Source of the DNA: Salinisphaera shabanensis E1L3A
GTDB taxonomy: Bacteria; Pseudomonadota; Gammaproteobacteria; Nevskiales; Salinisphaeraceae
Reading direction: 5' to 3'
NCBI RefSeq assembly: GCF_000215955.2
Contig: NZ_AFNV02000027.1
Location: 1-53,763 of the forward strand
DNA length: 53,763 bases
Shown here: positions 8,813 through 17,884 of the stretch, piece after piece
Layout of the letters: each line of letters begins with the position of its first letter
Position numbering within the stretch: the stretch's first letter is position 1
Notes under the pieces: generated by a model
Told to the model about the DNA's origin: nothing
What the model saw: only the letters and a program-made list of their open reading frames with translations
The model's database searches: none
Position numbers and translations under genes: made by a program

Positions 8813-9745
8813 ATGAATACGCCGAATCACGATGGGACTCATACCGCTCGCAACGCAAGTATTTTCAACGGGCTTATCGCTTTTCCCATCACGCCTCTGG
8901 ATCGCGCCGGTCGGGTCGATACGGACGCATTCGGGGCGATTCTCGAGCCGCTCGTACAGTCTGGCGTCGATGCCATCGGCGTATTGGGCAGCACCGGCTC
9001 TTATGCGTATCTGCATGCCGCGCAGCGCGAACGTGTCATCGAAACGGCCGTCGCGCATGCGGATGGGCGCCTACCTGTTATTGCGGGCATCGGCGCACTG
9101 GCCCAGCTCGACGTGAACTATCACGCGCAACAGGCATGCGCGCTCGGGGCAGACGGCCTGCTCCTGGCGCCGGTTTCCTATATCCCGCTGCGCGAGGTGG
9201 AGGTCGAGCGCCTTTTCCTGACGGTGGCCGATGCCGTAGATCGCCCGATCTGCATCTACAACAATCCCGGTACGACCCAGTTCGACTTCAGCGCGGCATT
9301 GCTCGCACGGCTGGCCGAACACCCGTCGATTGCCGCGTTAAAGCAACCGGCACCGTCACGTGATGCAGAGGCGGCTCACCTGACCCTGGAAAAGCGGTTC
9401 GGCGAGCGCCTGCAGATCGGATACAGCGGCGACGAGCTGGCCTTGGGTGTGCTGGCCGCGGGTGCCCGCAGCTGGTATTCGGTCATGGCGGGCGTATTCC
9501 CCAGCGCGTTCTGTCGACTCATGCGGGCAATCAAGCAGGCCGATTACGTGACCGCACGTTCGTGCCATGCCCGGATGCAACCGCTTTGGGATGTGTGTCG
9601 AGCCTATGCAAGCTATCGCGTGGCTCATGAGGCCATCGCACTGACCGGGCGCGCGGCGCCCGTCATGCCGACACCACTACAACCGCTGGCTACCGACGAA
9701 CGTGAAACGGTACGGCGCGCGCTCGTGGCAAGCCATTTGCTCTAA
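8813..9745 (+). CDS. DapA-like (dihydrodipicolinate synthase family) lyase/aldolase of unknown substrate
   Basis: A 310-residue TIM-barrel class I aldolase. K177 (AALKQP) is the expected Schiff-base lysine, Y149 (ICIYNNPGT) the conserved tyrosine, and GSTGS at 59-63 the glycine-rich carboxylate-binding loop, where true DapA usually has GTTGE. It may therefore be a paralogue acting on another pyruvate-derived substrate rather than the lysine-pathway enzyme. The ATG at 8813 is preferred because GAGG lies seven bases upstream; an ATG at 8783 would add ten residues without a good site. It follows desT by 38 nt and may be co-transcribed; no functional link to lipids is visible. It is convergent with the DUF2059 gene. 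Confidence 0.8.
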   Translation: MNTPNHDGTHTARNASIFNGLIAFPITPLDRAGRVDTDAFGAILEPLVQSGVDAIGVLGSTGSYAYLHAAQRERVIETAVAHADGRLPVIAGIGALAQLDVNYHAQQACALGADGLLLAPVSYIPLREVEVERLFLTVADAVDRPICIYNNPGTTQFDFSAALLARLAEHPSIAALKQPAPSRDAEAAHLTLEKRFGERLQIGYSGDELALGVLAAGARSWYSVMAGVFPSAFCRLMRAIKQADYVTARSCHARMQPLWDVCRAYASYRVAHEAIALTGRAAPVMPTPLQPLATDERETVRRALVASHLL

Positions 9746-9763
9746 ACGGGTGCGCGCCGAGGA

Positions 9764-10342
9764 CTACTCGGCCAGACGCGACTGCACGCGCTCCATGATC
9801 TCCGGCACGAGCGACAGCCCCCATTCGCGGCCAAGCGCGAGCGATTCGGTGAGCAGCTCGGGCGATACCCGCACCAGCTTCTGGCCTACCGGCGACTCAT
9901 AAAACTCGACCAGCTGGTTGAGCTCGAAGATATTGAAGTGCTTTTCGTACACCGGGTAGAGCACGGAATAGAGCGCATCGCCCGACTCAATGCGTTCGCG
10001 TATCACTGACGTGGCTTCCTGCCGGATCACGCGCATCGTGGCCGGATCCATATCCGGGCGGAACAACGCCACGGCGTTGGCAACCCGATCGATAAACTGG
10101 CGCGAAAAGATCGCTTCCAGTTGCTCGGCGTCAGTGAGCGCGATCAGCTCGCGGATCACATCATCCTTGTCCTGCTGCGCGGATGGCGTGCGGGACATAT
10201 TGGCATGCCCTGCCGCCGGCGTTCCGCTCTGCGCGAGCGCCACCGGCATACACAGCAGCAGGACCAGCGCCGGCGCGAGGAATCGCCGCGCACCGAGTAT
10301 ACGGTTTCGATCAGGCCGCTTCAGGAGAGCCGACGTTTTCAT
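9764..10342 (-). CDS. Secreted DUF2059 protein
   Basis: A 192-residue protein with a basic N-terminus and hydrophobic core (LAPALVLLLCMPVALA) forming a signal peptide or anchor, so it is probably periplasmic. The C-terminal two thirds match the DUF2059 pattern: an all-helical domain containing an ELNQLVEFYESPVGQKL-like stretch. The molecular role of the family is not known. The ATG at 10342 is preferred to one at 10399, since the longer form would put 19 hydrophilic residues before the signal. This start lies inside the last codons of cysI (32-nt overlap), so it may be read through from the sulfite reductase operon. Confidence 0.75.
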   Translation of the reverse strand: MKTSALLKRPDRNRILGARRFLAPALVLLLCMPVALAQSGTPAAGHANMSRTPSAQQDKDDVIRELIALTDAEQLEAIFSRQFIDRVANAVALFRPDMDPATMRVIRQEATSVIRERIESGDALYSVLYPVYEKHFNIFELNQLVEFYESPVGQKLVRVSPELLTESLALGREWGLSLVPEIMERVQSRLAE

Positions 10343-12059
10343 GGAAGAATCGTCCTTCGGTGGTTTCGGCAATAATACCGGCCCGAATGACGAAATCACC
10401 GAACGGTTCGCCTGCTTCTCGCTCGGCGGCGTACTGTTCGATGATCGGCGTGAGCTCCGCCAGGATCTCCTGTTCGTCGATATTCTCGCGATAGAGCTTG
10501 TTCAGACGTGCGCCGTCGAAGCCGGCGCCGAGATACAGGTTGTATTTGCCGGGCGCCTTGCCGACGAAACCGATCTCGCCCAGGAAAGGACGGGCACAGC
10601 CGTTCGGGCAACCGGTCATACGAATGACGATCGGCTGGTCCTTGATACCGGCATCGGTCACGATCTTTTCGATCTTGGTGACCAGTTCCGGCAGGTAGCG
10701 CTCGGATTCGGCCATGGCCAGCGCGCAGGTCGGGAAGGCCACACAGGCCATCGCCGAATGACGCAGCGTCGAGTATTTGTGACCGTCGTCGAGCCCGTAA
10801 TGTTCGACCAGTGCCTCGACCTTGGCTTTGTCCTCGGGTTTGACGTTGGCCACGATCACATTGTGGTTGCCGGTGAGCCGGAACTCGCCGCTATGAATCT
10901 TGGCGAGTTCGCGCAGGCCGGTCATGAGCTTGTAGCCGGCCGGGCCATGGTACTGGCCGTAATGCGCCGTGCCATTGTCGTCGAAATCGGCAATACGGCC
11001 GTTCTCGATGAACAGGGTCAGGTGCCAGTTGCCGTTGTCGCCCTCGGCCCAGCCCAACGGATCGCCATTGCGCTCGAACTTGTATTCGCGTGCCGGCTTG
11101 AGCTTGATGCCTGCACGCTCGTCGAGCTGCTCGTGAATCCAGCCCAGACCATGGTCGTCGATCGTGTACTTGAACCGGGCATGCTTGCGGTTCGAGCGGT
11201 CGCCGTGATCGCGCTGGATCTTGACCAGCTCCTCAACCGCTTCGAGCGTGTTCTCGGGCGTGGCGAAGCCGATCACCGAACCCAGGCGCGGATAGGTGGC
11301 TTCGTCGCCATGGGTCGAGCCCATGCCACCGCCGATAGCGATATTGAAACCAACCAGCGTGTCGTTCTCGACGATGGCGATCAGTCCGATATCGTTGGCG
11401 AAAACGTCGACATCATTTTCCGGCGGAATGGCGATAGCGATCTTGAACTTGCGCGGCAGATAGGTGGTGCCGTAGATCGGTTCGTGGTCTTCGCCCTGGG
11501 GCGGCTGCTGCAGAAATATCTCTTCATAGGCACGCGATTTCCACGCCAGATGCTCGGAGATCTTGATCGACCAGTCGTGCACTTCGCGATGTAGAGCCGA
11601 CAGATCCGGATTGGCGGTCGCCATGACGTTGCGGTTGACGTCGCCACAGGCGCCACGCGCATCAATGCCGACCTGGTAGGCATCCTGCAACAGCGGGCGC
11701 AGGTGCTTCTTGAGCACGCCGTGGTATTGAAAGGTCTGACGCGTGGTCAGGCGCAGCGTGCCATTGGCGTACCGATGGGCCAGATCGTCGATCTTGAGCC
11801 ATTGTTCACCGGTGACCACGCCGGCCGGCAGACGCAAACGCAGCATGAACTGGTAGTGCGGTTCCAGCTTGGAGGCCTTGCGCTCGGATCGCAGATCGCG
11901 ATCGTCCTGCTGATAGAAGCCGTAGAACTTGGTCAGCTGGGTATCGTCTTCGGCGATCGAACCCGTGAGTTCGTCCGCCAGGCCATCGGCAATAGTGCCA
12001 CGCAAATAATTGCTGGCGATCTTGATGTGTTCGACCGGAGAAAGTTCTTTATCGCTCAT
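10311..12059 (-). CDS. cysI: Sulfite reductase (NADPH) hemoprotein beta subunit
   Basis: A 582-residue siroheme/4Fe-4S subunit that reduces sulfite to sulfide with six electrons from CysJ. The cluster ligands are visible as C439-x5-C445 (ACVAFPTC) and C484-x3-C488 (GCPNGC), at almost the same positions and total length as the E. coli protein. The N-terminus (MSDKELSPVEHIK) and the RLRLPAGVVT and TTRQTFQYHG siroheme-domain segments are intact. It follows cysJ by 68 nt on the same strand. cysH and the siroheme synthase gene are not here; only cysQ, about 40 kb away, belongs to the same pathway. Confidence 0.97.
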   Translation of the reverse strand: MSDKELSPVEHIKIASNYLRGTIADGLADELTGSIAEDDTQLTKFYGFYQQDDRDLRSERKASKLEPHYQFMLRLRLPAGVVTGEQWLKIDDLAHRYANGTLRLTTRQTFQYHGVLKKHLRPLLQDAYQVGIDARGACGDVNRNVMATANPDLSALHREVHDWSIKISEHLAWKSRAYEEIFLQQPPQGEDHEPIYGTTYLPRKFKIAIAIPPENDVDVFANDIGLIAIVENDTLVGFNIAIGGGMGSTHGDEATYPRLGSVIGFATPENTLEAVEELVKIQRDHGDRSNRKHARFKYTIDDHGLGWIHEQLDERAGIKLKPAREYKFERNGDPLGWAEGDNGNWHLTLFIENGRIADFDDNGTAHYGQYHGPAGYKLMTGLRELAKIHSGEFRLTGNHNVIVANVKPEDKAKVEALVEHYGLDDGHKYSTLRHSAMACVAFPTCALAMAESERYLPELVTKIEKIVTDAGIKDQPIVIRMTGCPNGCARPFLGEIGFVGKAPGKYNLYLGAGFDGARLNKLYRENIDEQEILAELTPIIEQYAAEREAGEPFGDFVIRAGIIAETTEGRFFHENVGSPEAA

Positions 12060-12127
12060 GATGAGGCTCGAAATCGGTGGTGTCGGTAAAGCGGGGCTTG
12101 ATGAAACGCGGCGTACGCGGCCCCGGC

Positions 12128-13966
12128 TTAATAGACGTCGCGCTGATAGCGCTTTTCTTTCTGTAATTTCTTGAGATAGTCGGCAGCGCCTTCGGCATCG
12201 AGATTGGCGTTTTCGCCGATCAACTCAAGCAGCGCTTCGTGTACGTCATGGGCCATGGCATTGGCATCGCCACAGACATACACCGTCGCGCCGTGCTCGA
12301 TCCAATCGAATACGTCCTTGCCAGCGGCCCGGATCTTGTCTTGTACGTAGACTTTTTCTTCCTGGTCGCGCGAGAACGCTACGTCCATGCGCGTAAGCAG
12401 GCCTTCCTTGCGCCAGCGCAACCAGTCGGTCTGGTAGTAGAAATCGGTAAGGAAGTGCTGAGCGCCAAAGAACAACCAGTTATCGCCACCGGCCTCGCGC
12501 TCTTCACGCTCTTCCATGAAGGCGCGAAACGGCGCCACGCCGGTGCCCGGCCCGATCATGATGATGGGCGCGTCGTTGTTGTCCGGCAGCTTGAAGTTCT
12601 TGTTGTGGTCGATATAGATCGGCAACTGGACGTCTTCGCTGCGATCGGCCAGCTGAATCGATGCTACGCCGTTACGCGCACGACCGACACTTTCATAACG
12701 CACCGCCGCTACGGTGAGATGAATCTCGTCCGGATTCGCCGCATGGCTGGAGGCGATGGAATACAACCGCGGCGGCAGTTTACGCAGCAGACGCACGAAA
12801 TCCTGACCGGTAATACCCTCGATCGGGTAGTCCTCCACCAGGTCGATAATGAATCGGCCATGCATGTACTCGGCAAGCACTTCGCGCTGATCTTCGGCCA
12901 GCAATGCATCGAGCGATTCGTTCTGGGCCTGGACCGCGTATTTCTCGATCAACGGCCGCGTAAGCGTTGTGATTTCGTACTGATGCGTCAGCGCGTGCTG
13001 CAAAGTCACTTCACCATCGATGCCGGTGACTTGCTCTTCAGGCGATAAGCCAAGGGCAGCAATCAACTCTTCGACCACGGCCGGATCATTTTCGGGGATG
13101 ATGCCCAGCGAGTCGCCCGGCTCCCAGACGAGACCGGACTCTTCGGTATCCATCTCGATATGATGGACTTCCTTGTCGGAACCGCGGCCGTTGAGCACGA
13201 CGTTTTCGAGCACTTCAGCCGGATAGGGGTTCTTGCGCGAATAGGTTTCGCCTGCAGACGCAGCAGCCCCGCCCGCGCTGGGCATCGCGGTTACGGTCGG
13301 GTGCCCTGTATCGCCGCCACCCAACTCGTCCTTGTACTTATCGACGACGGTTTCGATCCAGGCTTCGGCCGCCTCGTCGAAGTCCACATCCAGATCGACA
13401 CGATCGGTCAGACGTTTACCGCCGAGCTTTTCGAGCTGCGCGTCGAAGTCCTTGCCGGTCTGGCAGAAATGCTCGTAGCTGGTATCACCAAAAGCGAGCA
13501 CAGAGAATTTCAGGCCATCCAGCTTCGGCGCCTTCTTGCCATAAATAAACGCGTGCAATTCTTCGGCATTATCCGGCGGATCGCCCTCGCCGTGCGTGGA
13601 AACACACACGATGACGTTTTTCTCTTTCTTGAGATCCTTGGGCTTGTAGTCGAGCATGTCGTAGACGGTGGCATTCAGCCCCGCCGCCTCGGCGCGCTCG
13701 CGCAAGGTTTCGGCGATATCTTCGGCATTGCCCGTTTGCGAACCATACAGAATCGTGAGCGGCTCACTGGCATCACCCTGAGCGGCCGGCATGCTCTGCT
13801 GCGGCGCGGCGACTTCACCCGTAGCTGCCGAGGCATTGATACCCGACAGATAACCGCTGATCCAGGTCACCTGCATCGGCGTAAGCGTCTCGATCAACGA
13901 CGTCAGCTGCTGGGCCTGCTGGGCGTTGAGCGGGCTGGTGTGTTCTTGAATGGGAGTGGCCTTCAT
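12128..13966 (-). CDS. cysJ: Sulfite reductase (NADPH) flavoprotein alpha subunit
   Basis: A 612-residue diflavin reductase that takes electrons from NADPH through FAD and FMN to CysI. It has a flavodoxin-like FMN domain (ILYGSQTGNAEDIAE, about 72-86), a linker, an FAD domain (RLYSIASS) and an NADPH domain (GPGTGVAPFRAFMEER), ending in YQRDVY like its E. coli counterpart. Two TTG codons directly precede the ATG at 13966; the ATG is the natural start. It is first in the cysJI operon. The 425-nt region upstream holds its promoter. The region between the FMN and FAD domains is Gly/Ala-rich. Confidence 0.96.
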   Translation of the reverse strand: MKATPIQEHTSPLNAQQAQQLTSLIETLTPMQVTWISGYLSGINASAATGEVAAPQQSMPAAQGDASEPLTILYGSQTGNAEDIAETLRERAEAAGLNATVYDMLDYKPKDLKKEKNVIVCVSTHGEGDPPDNAEELHAFIYGKKAPKLDGLKFSVLAFGDTSYEHFCQTGKDFDAQLEKLGGKRLTDRVDLDVDFDEAAEAWIETVVDKYKDELGGGDTGHPTVTAMPSAGGAAASAGETYSRKNPYPAEVLENVVLNGRGSDKEVHHIEMDTEESGLVWEPGDSLGIIPENDPAVVEELIAALGLSPEEQVTGIDGEVTLQHALTHQYEITTLTRPLIEKYAVQAQNESLDALLAEDQREVLAEYMHGRFIIDLVEDYPIEGITGQDFVRLLRKLPPRLYSIASSHAANPDEIHLTVAAVRYESVGRARNGVASIQLADRSEDVQLPIYIDHNKNFKLPDNNDAPIIMIGPGTGVAPFRAFMEEREEREAGGDNWLFFGAQHFLTDFYYQTDWLRWRKEGLLTRMDVAFSRDQEEKVYVQDKIRAAGKDVFDWIEHGATVYVCGDANAMAHDVHEALLELIGENANLDAEGAADYLKKLQKEKRYQRDVY

Positions 13967-14391
13967 CAACAATCCGCAAATGGTGGGTTCGTCAGACCGA
14001 CAGCCTGCGCCGCGCAGGTTAGCGGGCTACGATCTATCTTAAAACGTCTGTGTTTTTCTTTTCTTATAACTTTTATATATATGGTAGCGATGGTATCGCC
14101 ACCGCATATAGCGCCGGGCGGCGCATTATACCTTTCGCGAGCGCCGAGGTCTTAGGGCTAACGCGCTCGTCGCGGTATCGGACGCCAGCCGTCGACTCGC
14201 ATTTGACGAGCGGGCAACGGCTTCGCGCCCGTGCAAGCACGCGCGCTCGACATGAACATCCCACGCAGGGAACAATAGACTGTCGTCGCGCGCTCGTCGC
14301 AAAGTGCAAGCTCGCTTGTTTGCGGCAACGAGTAGCCTCGCGCCACTGCGCGACACGCCTCCAGCTCTTTCGCCTCTGCTACGATTTCGCC
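13967..14391. other. 425-nt divergent gap between cysJ and the lipoprotein gene
   Basis: No gene is supported. A hairpin (CCTGCG-CCG-CGCAGG, 14004-14018) sits in the presumed cysJ leader. An AT-rich block at 14041-14083, unlike the GC-rich surroundings, is followed by an inverted repeat centred on 14093 (GCGATggtATCGC). CysB-activated promoters often carry such AT-rich DNA, but no specific CysB site can be claimed. Confidence 0.4.
14125..14130 (-). promoter_or_regulatory. Candidate -10 element for cysJI
   Basis: On the minus strand this is a perfect TATAAT, preceded by no good -35, as expected for an activator-dependent promoter. The leader to the cysJ ATG would be about 150 nt. A competing TATAAA-type box exists in the AT-rich block near 14070, so which one is used is open. 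Confidence 0.3.
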
Positions 14392-14997
14392 ATGCATCGT
14401 ATTGTTCTGATCTGCCTCGCAGCCGTTCTTAGCGGCTGCGTGACCGCACCGCCGCGCGCGACCGGTAATGTCTGCGATATTTTCTACGAAAAGAACGGCT
14501 GGTTCGATGCGGCCGATGCGGCCTTCGACCGTTGGGGCGCGCCGATTCATGTGCAGATGGCGATCATCTATCAGGAATCCCGTTTCGTCGGTGATGCGCG
14601 CCCGCCCCGCAAGCGCCTGCTCTGGTTCATTCCGTGGACCCATATCACCTCGGCCTACGGCTATACCCAGGCACTCAATAGCACCTGGGACTGGTACAAG
14701 ACCGACAGCGGCAATGGTTGGGCAGATCGCGACGATTTCGACGACGCCACCGACTTCGTCGGGTGGTATGTCGCCAAAAGCAACGCCATGCTCGGCATTT
14801 CGAAATGGGACGCATACAGCCAGTATCTGGCCTACCACGAAGGCCAGACCGGTTATAAGCGCGGCAGCTATCGGCGCAAACCCTGGCTGCAGCGTACCGC
14901 GGGCAAGGTCAACGCACGTGCCGATCGATACGCCAGCCAGCTGCAAGGTTGTCGAGTCGATCTCGAGAATCCAAGCCCCTGGTGGTGGCCCTTCTAG
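14392..14997 (+). CDS. Lipoprotein with lysozyme-like transglycosylase (SLT) fold
   Basis: A 201-residue outer-membrane lipoprotein candidate. The signal MHRIVLICLAAVLSGC puts the lipidated cysteine at residue 16. The body resembles soluble lytic transglycosylase domains: a helix leading to YQESRF, with E62 in the position of the catalytic acid, then SAYGYTQALNSTWDWY in place of the usual GLMQ..P.TW motif, and a late YLAYHEGQTGY segment. Such enzymes cleave the MurNAc-GlcNAc bond in peptidoglycan; activity here is inferred. The ATG at 14392 is the start that exposes the lipobox. The C-terminus ends in PSPWWWPF. It is followed 36 nt later by the YqcC gene on the same strand. Confidence 0.75.
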   Translation: MHRIVLICLAAVLSGCVTAPPRATGNVCDIFYEKNGWFDAADAAFDRWGAPIHVQMAIIYQESRFVGDARPPRKRLLWFIPWTHITSAYGYTQALNSTWDWYKTDSGNGWADRDDFDDATDFVGWYVAKSNAMLGISKWDAYSQYLAYHEGQTGYKRGSYRRKPWLQRTAGKVNARADRYASQLQGCRVDLENPSPWWWPF

Positions 14998-15033
14998 ACA
15001 GCGCGTAATTCATACGCATGCGAACGAACGCCT

Positions 15034-15369
15034 ATGACGAATAACCTGACACAGCTGCACGAACTGGCCGATCTGATTCTTTCGATCGAACAGAGCATGC
15101 GCGCCGCCGATTTCTGGCACGCTCAGGCACCGGCGCCTGCTGCCATGGCCAGCCGCACACCGTTTTGTGCGGACACGCTGGCATTCAGCGAATGGCTGCA
15201 ATTCGTTTTTATTCCACGCATGCGCACGCTCATCGAACAGAACGCCGCCCTGCCCGGCGCCAGCGCGATCGCGCCCTTGGCTGAAGAAGCGCTGGCCGAA
15301 AAGCCCGGAAAGCGGGAAGTCGTGGAACGGCTACGCCAGTTCGACCGCGTTATTACGGCCAACGTCTAG
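15034..15369 (+). CDS. yqcC: YqcC family protein (DUF446)
   Basis: A 111-residue cytosolic protein matching the YqcC family end to end. The conserved PFCADTLAFSEWLQFVFIPR block (PF..DT..F.EWLQ..FIPRM) and LPGASAIAPLAEEAL are both present. In E. coli the gene neighbours the tRNA pseudouridine synthase gene truC; that partner is absent here. The biochemical function is unknown. It converges on ctaB with only 6 nt between the stop codons and no clear terminator. Confidence 0.85.
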   Translation: MTNNLTQLHELADLILSIEQSMRAADFWHAQAPAPAAMASRTPFCADTLAFSEWLQFVFIPRMRTLIEQNAALPGASAIAPLAEEALAEKPGKREVVERLRQFDRVITANV

Positions 15370-15375
15370 GTTGGA

Positions 15376-16299
15376 TCAGCTGCCGAACACCGCCGGCACG
15401 TAGTGGTCCACGAGCAACGCGCTGAACAAGGCCATGAGATAGAGAATCGAATAGCCGAAGGTGCGCATTGCAAGACCCGGCTTCGGCGCATATTTCAGCC
15501 GGATCGCATACACCAGGAACCAGCCGGACAGACCGATCGCGCTCACCAGATACAACGGCCCGCTCATGCCGGTAACGAACGGCAACAAAGACACGATGAA
15601 CAGCAAGACCGTATACAGCAGAACCTGCGTACGGGTGTATTCCAGACCGTGGGTAACGGGCAACATCGGAATATCGACATCTGCATACTCGCGATGGCGC
15701 TCAATCGCCAAGGCCCAGAAATGCGGTGGCGTCCAGATAAAGATGATCAGGAACAGAATCAGCGCGTGCGCGTCAACGCTACCCGTAACGGCGACCCAGC
15801 CCAACAGCGGCGGCGCGGCCCCTGCGGCACCGCCGATCACGATGTTCTGTGGCGTGGCACGCTTGAGATAGACCGTATACACGCCGGCATAACCGACCAG
15901 CGTCACCAACGTCAGCCACGCGGTCAGCGGATTGACCAGCCATAGCAGGATTGCCATCCCCAGCAGGCCGATGGCAGCAGCAAAGCGTGCCGATTGAGCC
16001 ATGTCCAGATTGCCCGTTACCAGCGGGCGCTTGCGGGTCCGCGCCATGCGCTGATCCGCCTTGCGATCAAGCATCTGATTGACCGCAGCCGCCGATGCCG
16101 CCATCAGACCGATACCGAGCGTGCCGAACAGCAGTGCGTCGATCGGCACCATGCCCGGCGTCGCCAGAAACATACCGACCATGGCCGTAAACACGATAAG
16201 CAGCACGACCCGTGGCTTGCACAGCTCGTAATAGTCCGTCAGACGCTGGGACAGCGTCGAGCGGCCGAGTGTAGCACTTGAGCTGTACGGGCTAGACAT
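15376..16299 (-). CDS. ctaB: Protoheme IX farnesyltransferase (heme O synthase)
   Basis: A 307-residue polytopic inner-membrane prenyltransferase that adds a farnesyl group to heme B to make heme O, the precursor of heme A. The UbiA-family motif [20 protein letters not shown] carries the two aspartates that bind Mg-diphosphate, and a second conserved region ([20 protein letters not shown]) follows. About eight or nine hydrophobic helices are visible. Its start overlaps the end of ctaA by 8 nt, so it is last in a leftward SURF1-CxxxC protein-ctaA-ctaB operon. In Pseudomonas a Sco gene follows ctaB; here yqcC comes instead, on the other strand. Confidence 0.96.
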   Translation of the reverse strand: MSSPYSSSATLGRSTLSQRLTDYYELCKPRVVLLIVFTAMVGMFLATPGMVPIDALLFGTLGIGLMAASAAAVNQMLDRKADQRMARTRKRPLVTGNLDMAQSARFAAAIGLLGMAILLWLVNPLTAWLTLVTLVGYAGVYTVYLKRATPQNIVIGGAAGAAPPLLGWVAVTGSVDAHALILFLIIFIWTPPHFWALAIERHREYADVDIPMLPVTHGLEYTRTQVLLYTVLLFIVSLLPFVTGMSGPLYLVSAIGLSGWFLVYAIRLKYAPKPGLAMRTFGYSILYLMALFSALLVDHYVPAVFGS

Positions 16300-17296
16300 G
16301 GTCGCGCGCTTTCCAGACTGCGTGGTTGATCGCCATAAGCGTTAATAATAACAGGGCCGCGCCCCCGTTGTGCGCGACCGCCACCGGTAGCGGCAGATGG
16401 AAGACCACGACTGACACACCAATGGATACCTGCAGCACGACGGCCGCGATTAACGTCAACGCCATGCCGCGCCAACGATGATCTGCCCGCCCCTGGCGCC
16501 AAAGAAGCGCCGCGAGCCCCAGCATCGCGATTGTGATCGCGACAGCGCCGAGCCGATGCGCCCAATGAATCGTCGCACGCGGCACGCTATCCAGTATGCC
16601 GTATTCATAGTTGATGCCCAGCCCATGCCAGAGCGTGAACGCGGTGGACCAATCCGTCGGCGGCCACCAGTAAGTCTGGCAGGTGGGAAAATCCGGACAC
16701 GCCATCGCGGCATAGTTCGTCGACGTCCATGCGCCGAGAAAGATCTGGCCTACCAGCAGAGCCAGCGCCGTGCCGGCTGTGATCCGCAGGCCACGCCGCA
16801 TTGCCGTACGGTAACCTTCAAACAACGCCCCTTCTCGAAACAGACACCAGCCAAGCAATGCAAAGGTGGCCATCCCGCCAAGCAGATGCGCGGTCACGAT
16901 CAACGGCTTGAGCAGCAAAGTGACCGTCCACATCCCGAGCAGCGCCTGGAATATCACGAGGACCAGTAAAACCCAGGGCAACGCCTTTTGCTGATGTGCG
17001 CTGCTGCTTCGTTTTAACGTGAGCAGCGCCATCGCCAGAATCAGTAGACCCAGCGTGCCAGCGGCATAGCGATGGATCATCTCTTTCCATGCTTTCGGCG
17101 CTTCGACGGGGCGATGTGAAAAGCGTTCGTTGGCCGCCGCGACATCCGCCTCCGCGGTCGGCACGTCGAGGTGACCGTAACAGCCCGGCCAATCGGGACA
17201 ACCCAGGCCCGCGTCCGACAACCGTACGAAAGCACCAAGTGTGATCACGACAAAAGCCAGACAGATCGTGATCAGATTAAGACGAAAACGCGTCAT
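16292..17296 (-). CDS. ctaA: Heme A synthase (CtaA/COX15)
   Basis: A 334-residue eight-helix membrane enzyme that oxidises the C8 methyl of heme O to the formyl group of heme A. Conserved histidines sit in [34 protein letters not shown] and IHWAHRLGA, and the N-terminus carries the [17 protein letters not shown] motif with its cysteine pair. The length is normal for the proteobacterial type. It is 15 nt downstream of the CxxxC protein gene and overlaps ctaB, which supports coupled production of the two heme-modifying enzymes. Confidence 0.96.
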   Translation of the reverse strand: MTRFRLNLITICLAFVVITLGAFVRLSDAGLGCPDWPGCYGHLDVPTAEADVAAANERFSHRPVEAPKAWKEMIHRYAAGTLGLLILAMALLTLKRSSSAHQQKALPWVLLVLVIFQALLGMWTVTLLLKPLIVTAHLLGGMATFALLGWCLFREGALFEGYRTAMRRGLRITAGTALALLVGQIFLGAWTSTNYAAMACPDFPTCQTYWWPPTDWSTAFTLWHGLGINYEYGILDSVPRATIHWAHRLGAVAITIAMLGLAALLWRQGRADHRWRGMALTLIAAVVLQVSIGVSVVVFHLPLPVAVAHNGGAALLLLTLMAINHAVWKARDHV

Positions 17297-17311
17297 GACA
17301 GAAGTTCCGGT

Positions 17312-17884
17312 CTAACCGATATGGGAAAGCTTGAGCAAATGCTTGACGTCCTTGAACAACGCTGAACCGTCCCCGCCGGGCGGATAATAAAGCATCCAGT
17401 TACCGAGCGGATCGACCAGATAGACCGTACCCGCCGTCGTCGCGCCCTGGCTTTCGAACATGGCATTGAATGGCGCGACTGGCGCGCTATAGAGACTCAG
17501 ATCGGGCTGCTCCGGCATAACCGGCAGTGGCCGTTCATCGGTTAGCAGCACACGCTGTACGCGCGTCGCGCGGCGGTGCAGCAGCGCCCGGATCTGTCGC
17601 GTTTCTTTCAGCGACTCGATACACGCGTCACCGCAGCCTCCGGGGGCGACCTGCAAAATCGTCCATTTCTGCTCGAACAGCTGACCGCTGGGCAACTGCT
17701 CACCGGCCGCATCGGTCAGCGTCACGTTCGGGACCTGCATCGCCGGGTCGATCAATTCACCGCCGTTGGTGCCGGCCGCGCCGAAAGACAAGCCGTAGTA
17801 GAGCAGATACGCCAGCGCGAGCGGCCCTATAAAAACCATGGCCACGCCGAGAAGCTTGAGGCGCGCGCGGGTCTGTGTCGTCAT
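17312..17884 (-). CDS. Membrane-anchored Sco-like thioredoxin-fold protein, cytochrome oxidase assembly
   Basis: A 190-residue protein with one N-terminal membrane helix (about 11-32) and a periplasmic domain. C84-G-D-A-C88 is a CxxxC motif placed as in Sco copper chaperones, after a beta strand (WTILQVAP), and GTVYLVDPLGNWMLYYPPG resembles the late Sco strand pair. The histidine that completes the Sco copper site is not seen at the expected place, so thiol-disulfide chemistry may be more likely than copper storage. It corresponds in position to the unnamed gene between SURF1 and ctaA in Pseudomonas. Its ATG overlaps the SURF1 stop as ATGA, showing translational coupling. Confidence 0.75.
   Translation of the reverse strand: MTTQTRARLKLLGVAMVFIGPLALAYLLYYGLSFGAAGTNGGELIDPAMQVPNVTLTDAAGEQLPSGQLFEQKWTILQVAPGGCGDACIESLKETRQIRALLHRRATRVQRVLLTDERPLPVMPEQPDLSLYSAPVAPFNAMFESQGATTAGTVYLVDPLGNWMLYYPPGGDGSALFKDVKHLLKLSHIG

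Noticed and set aside
9990-11594. A 534-codon plus-strand open frame opposite cysI
   Set aside because: Antisense to an intact sulfite reductase gene and without recognisable domains.
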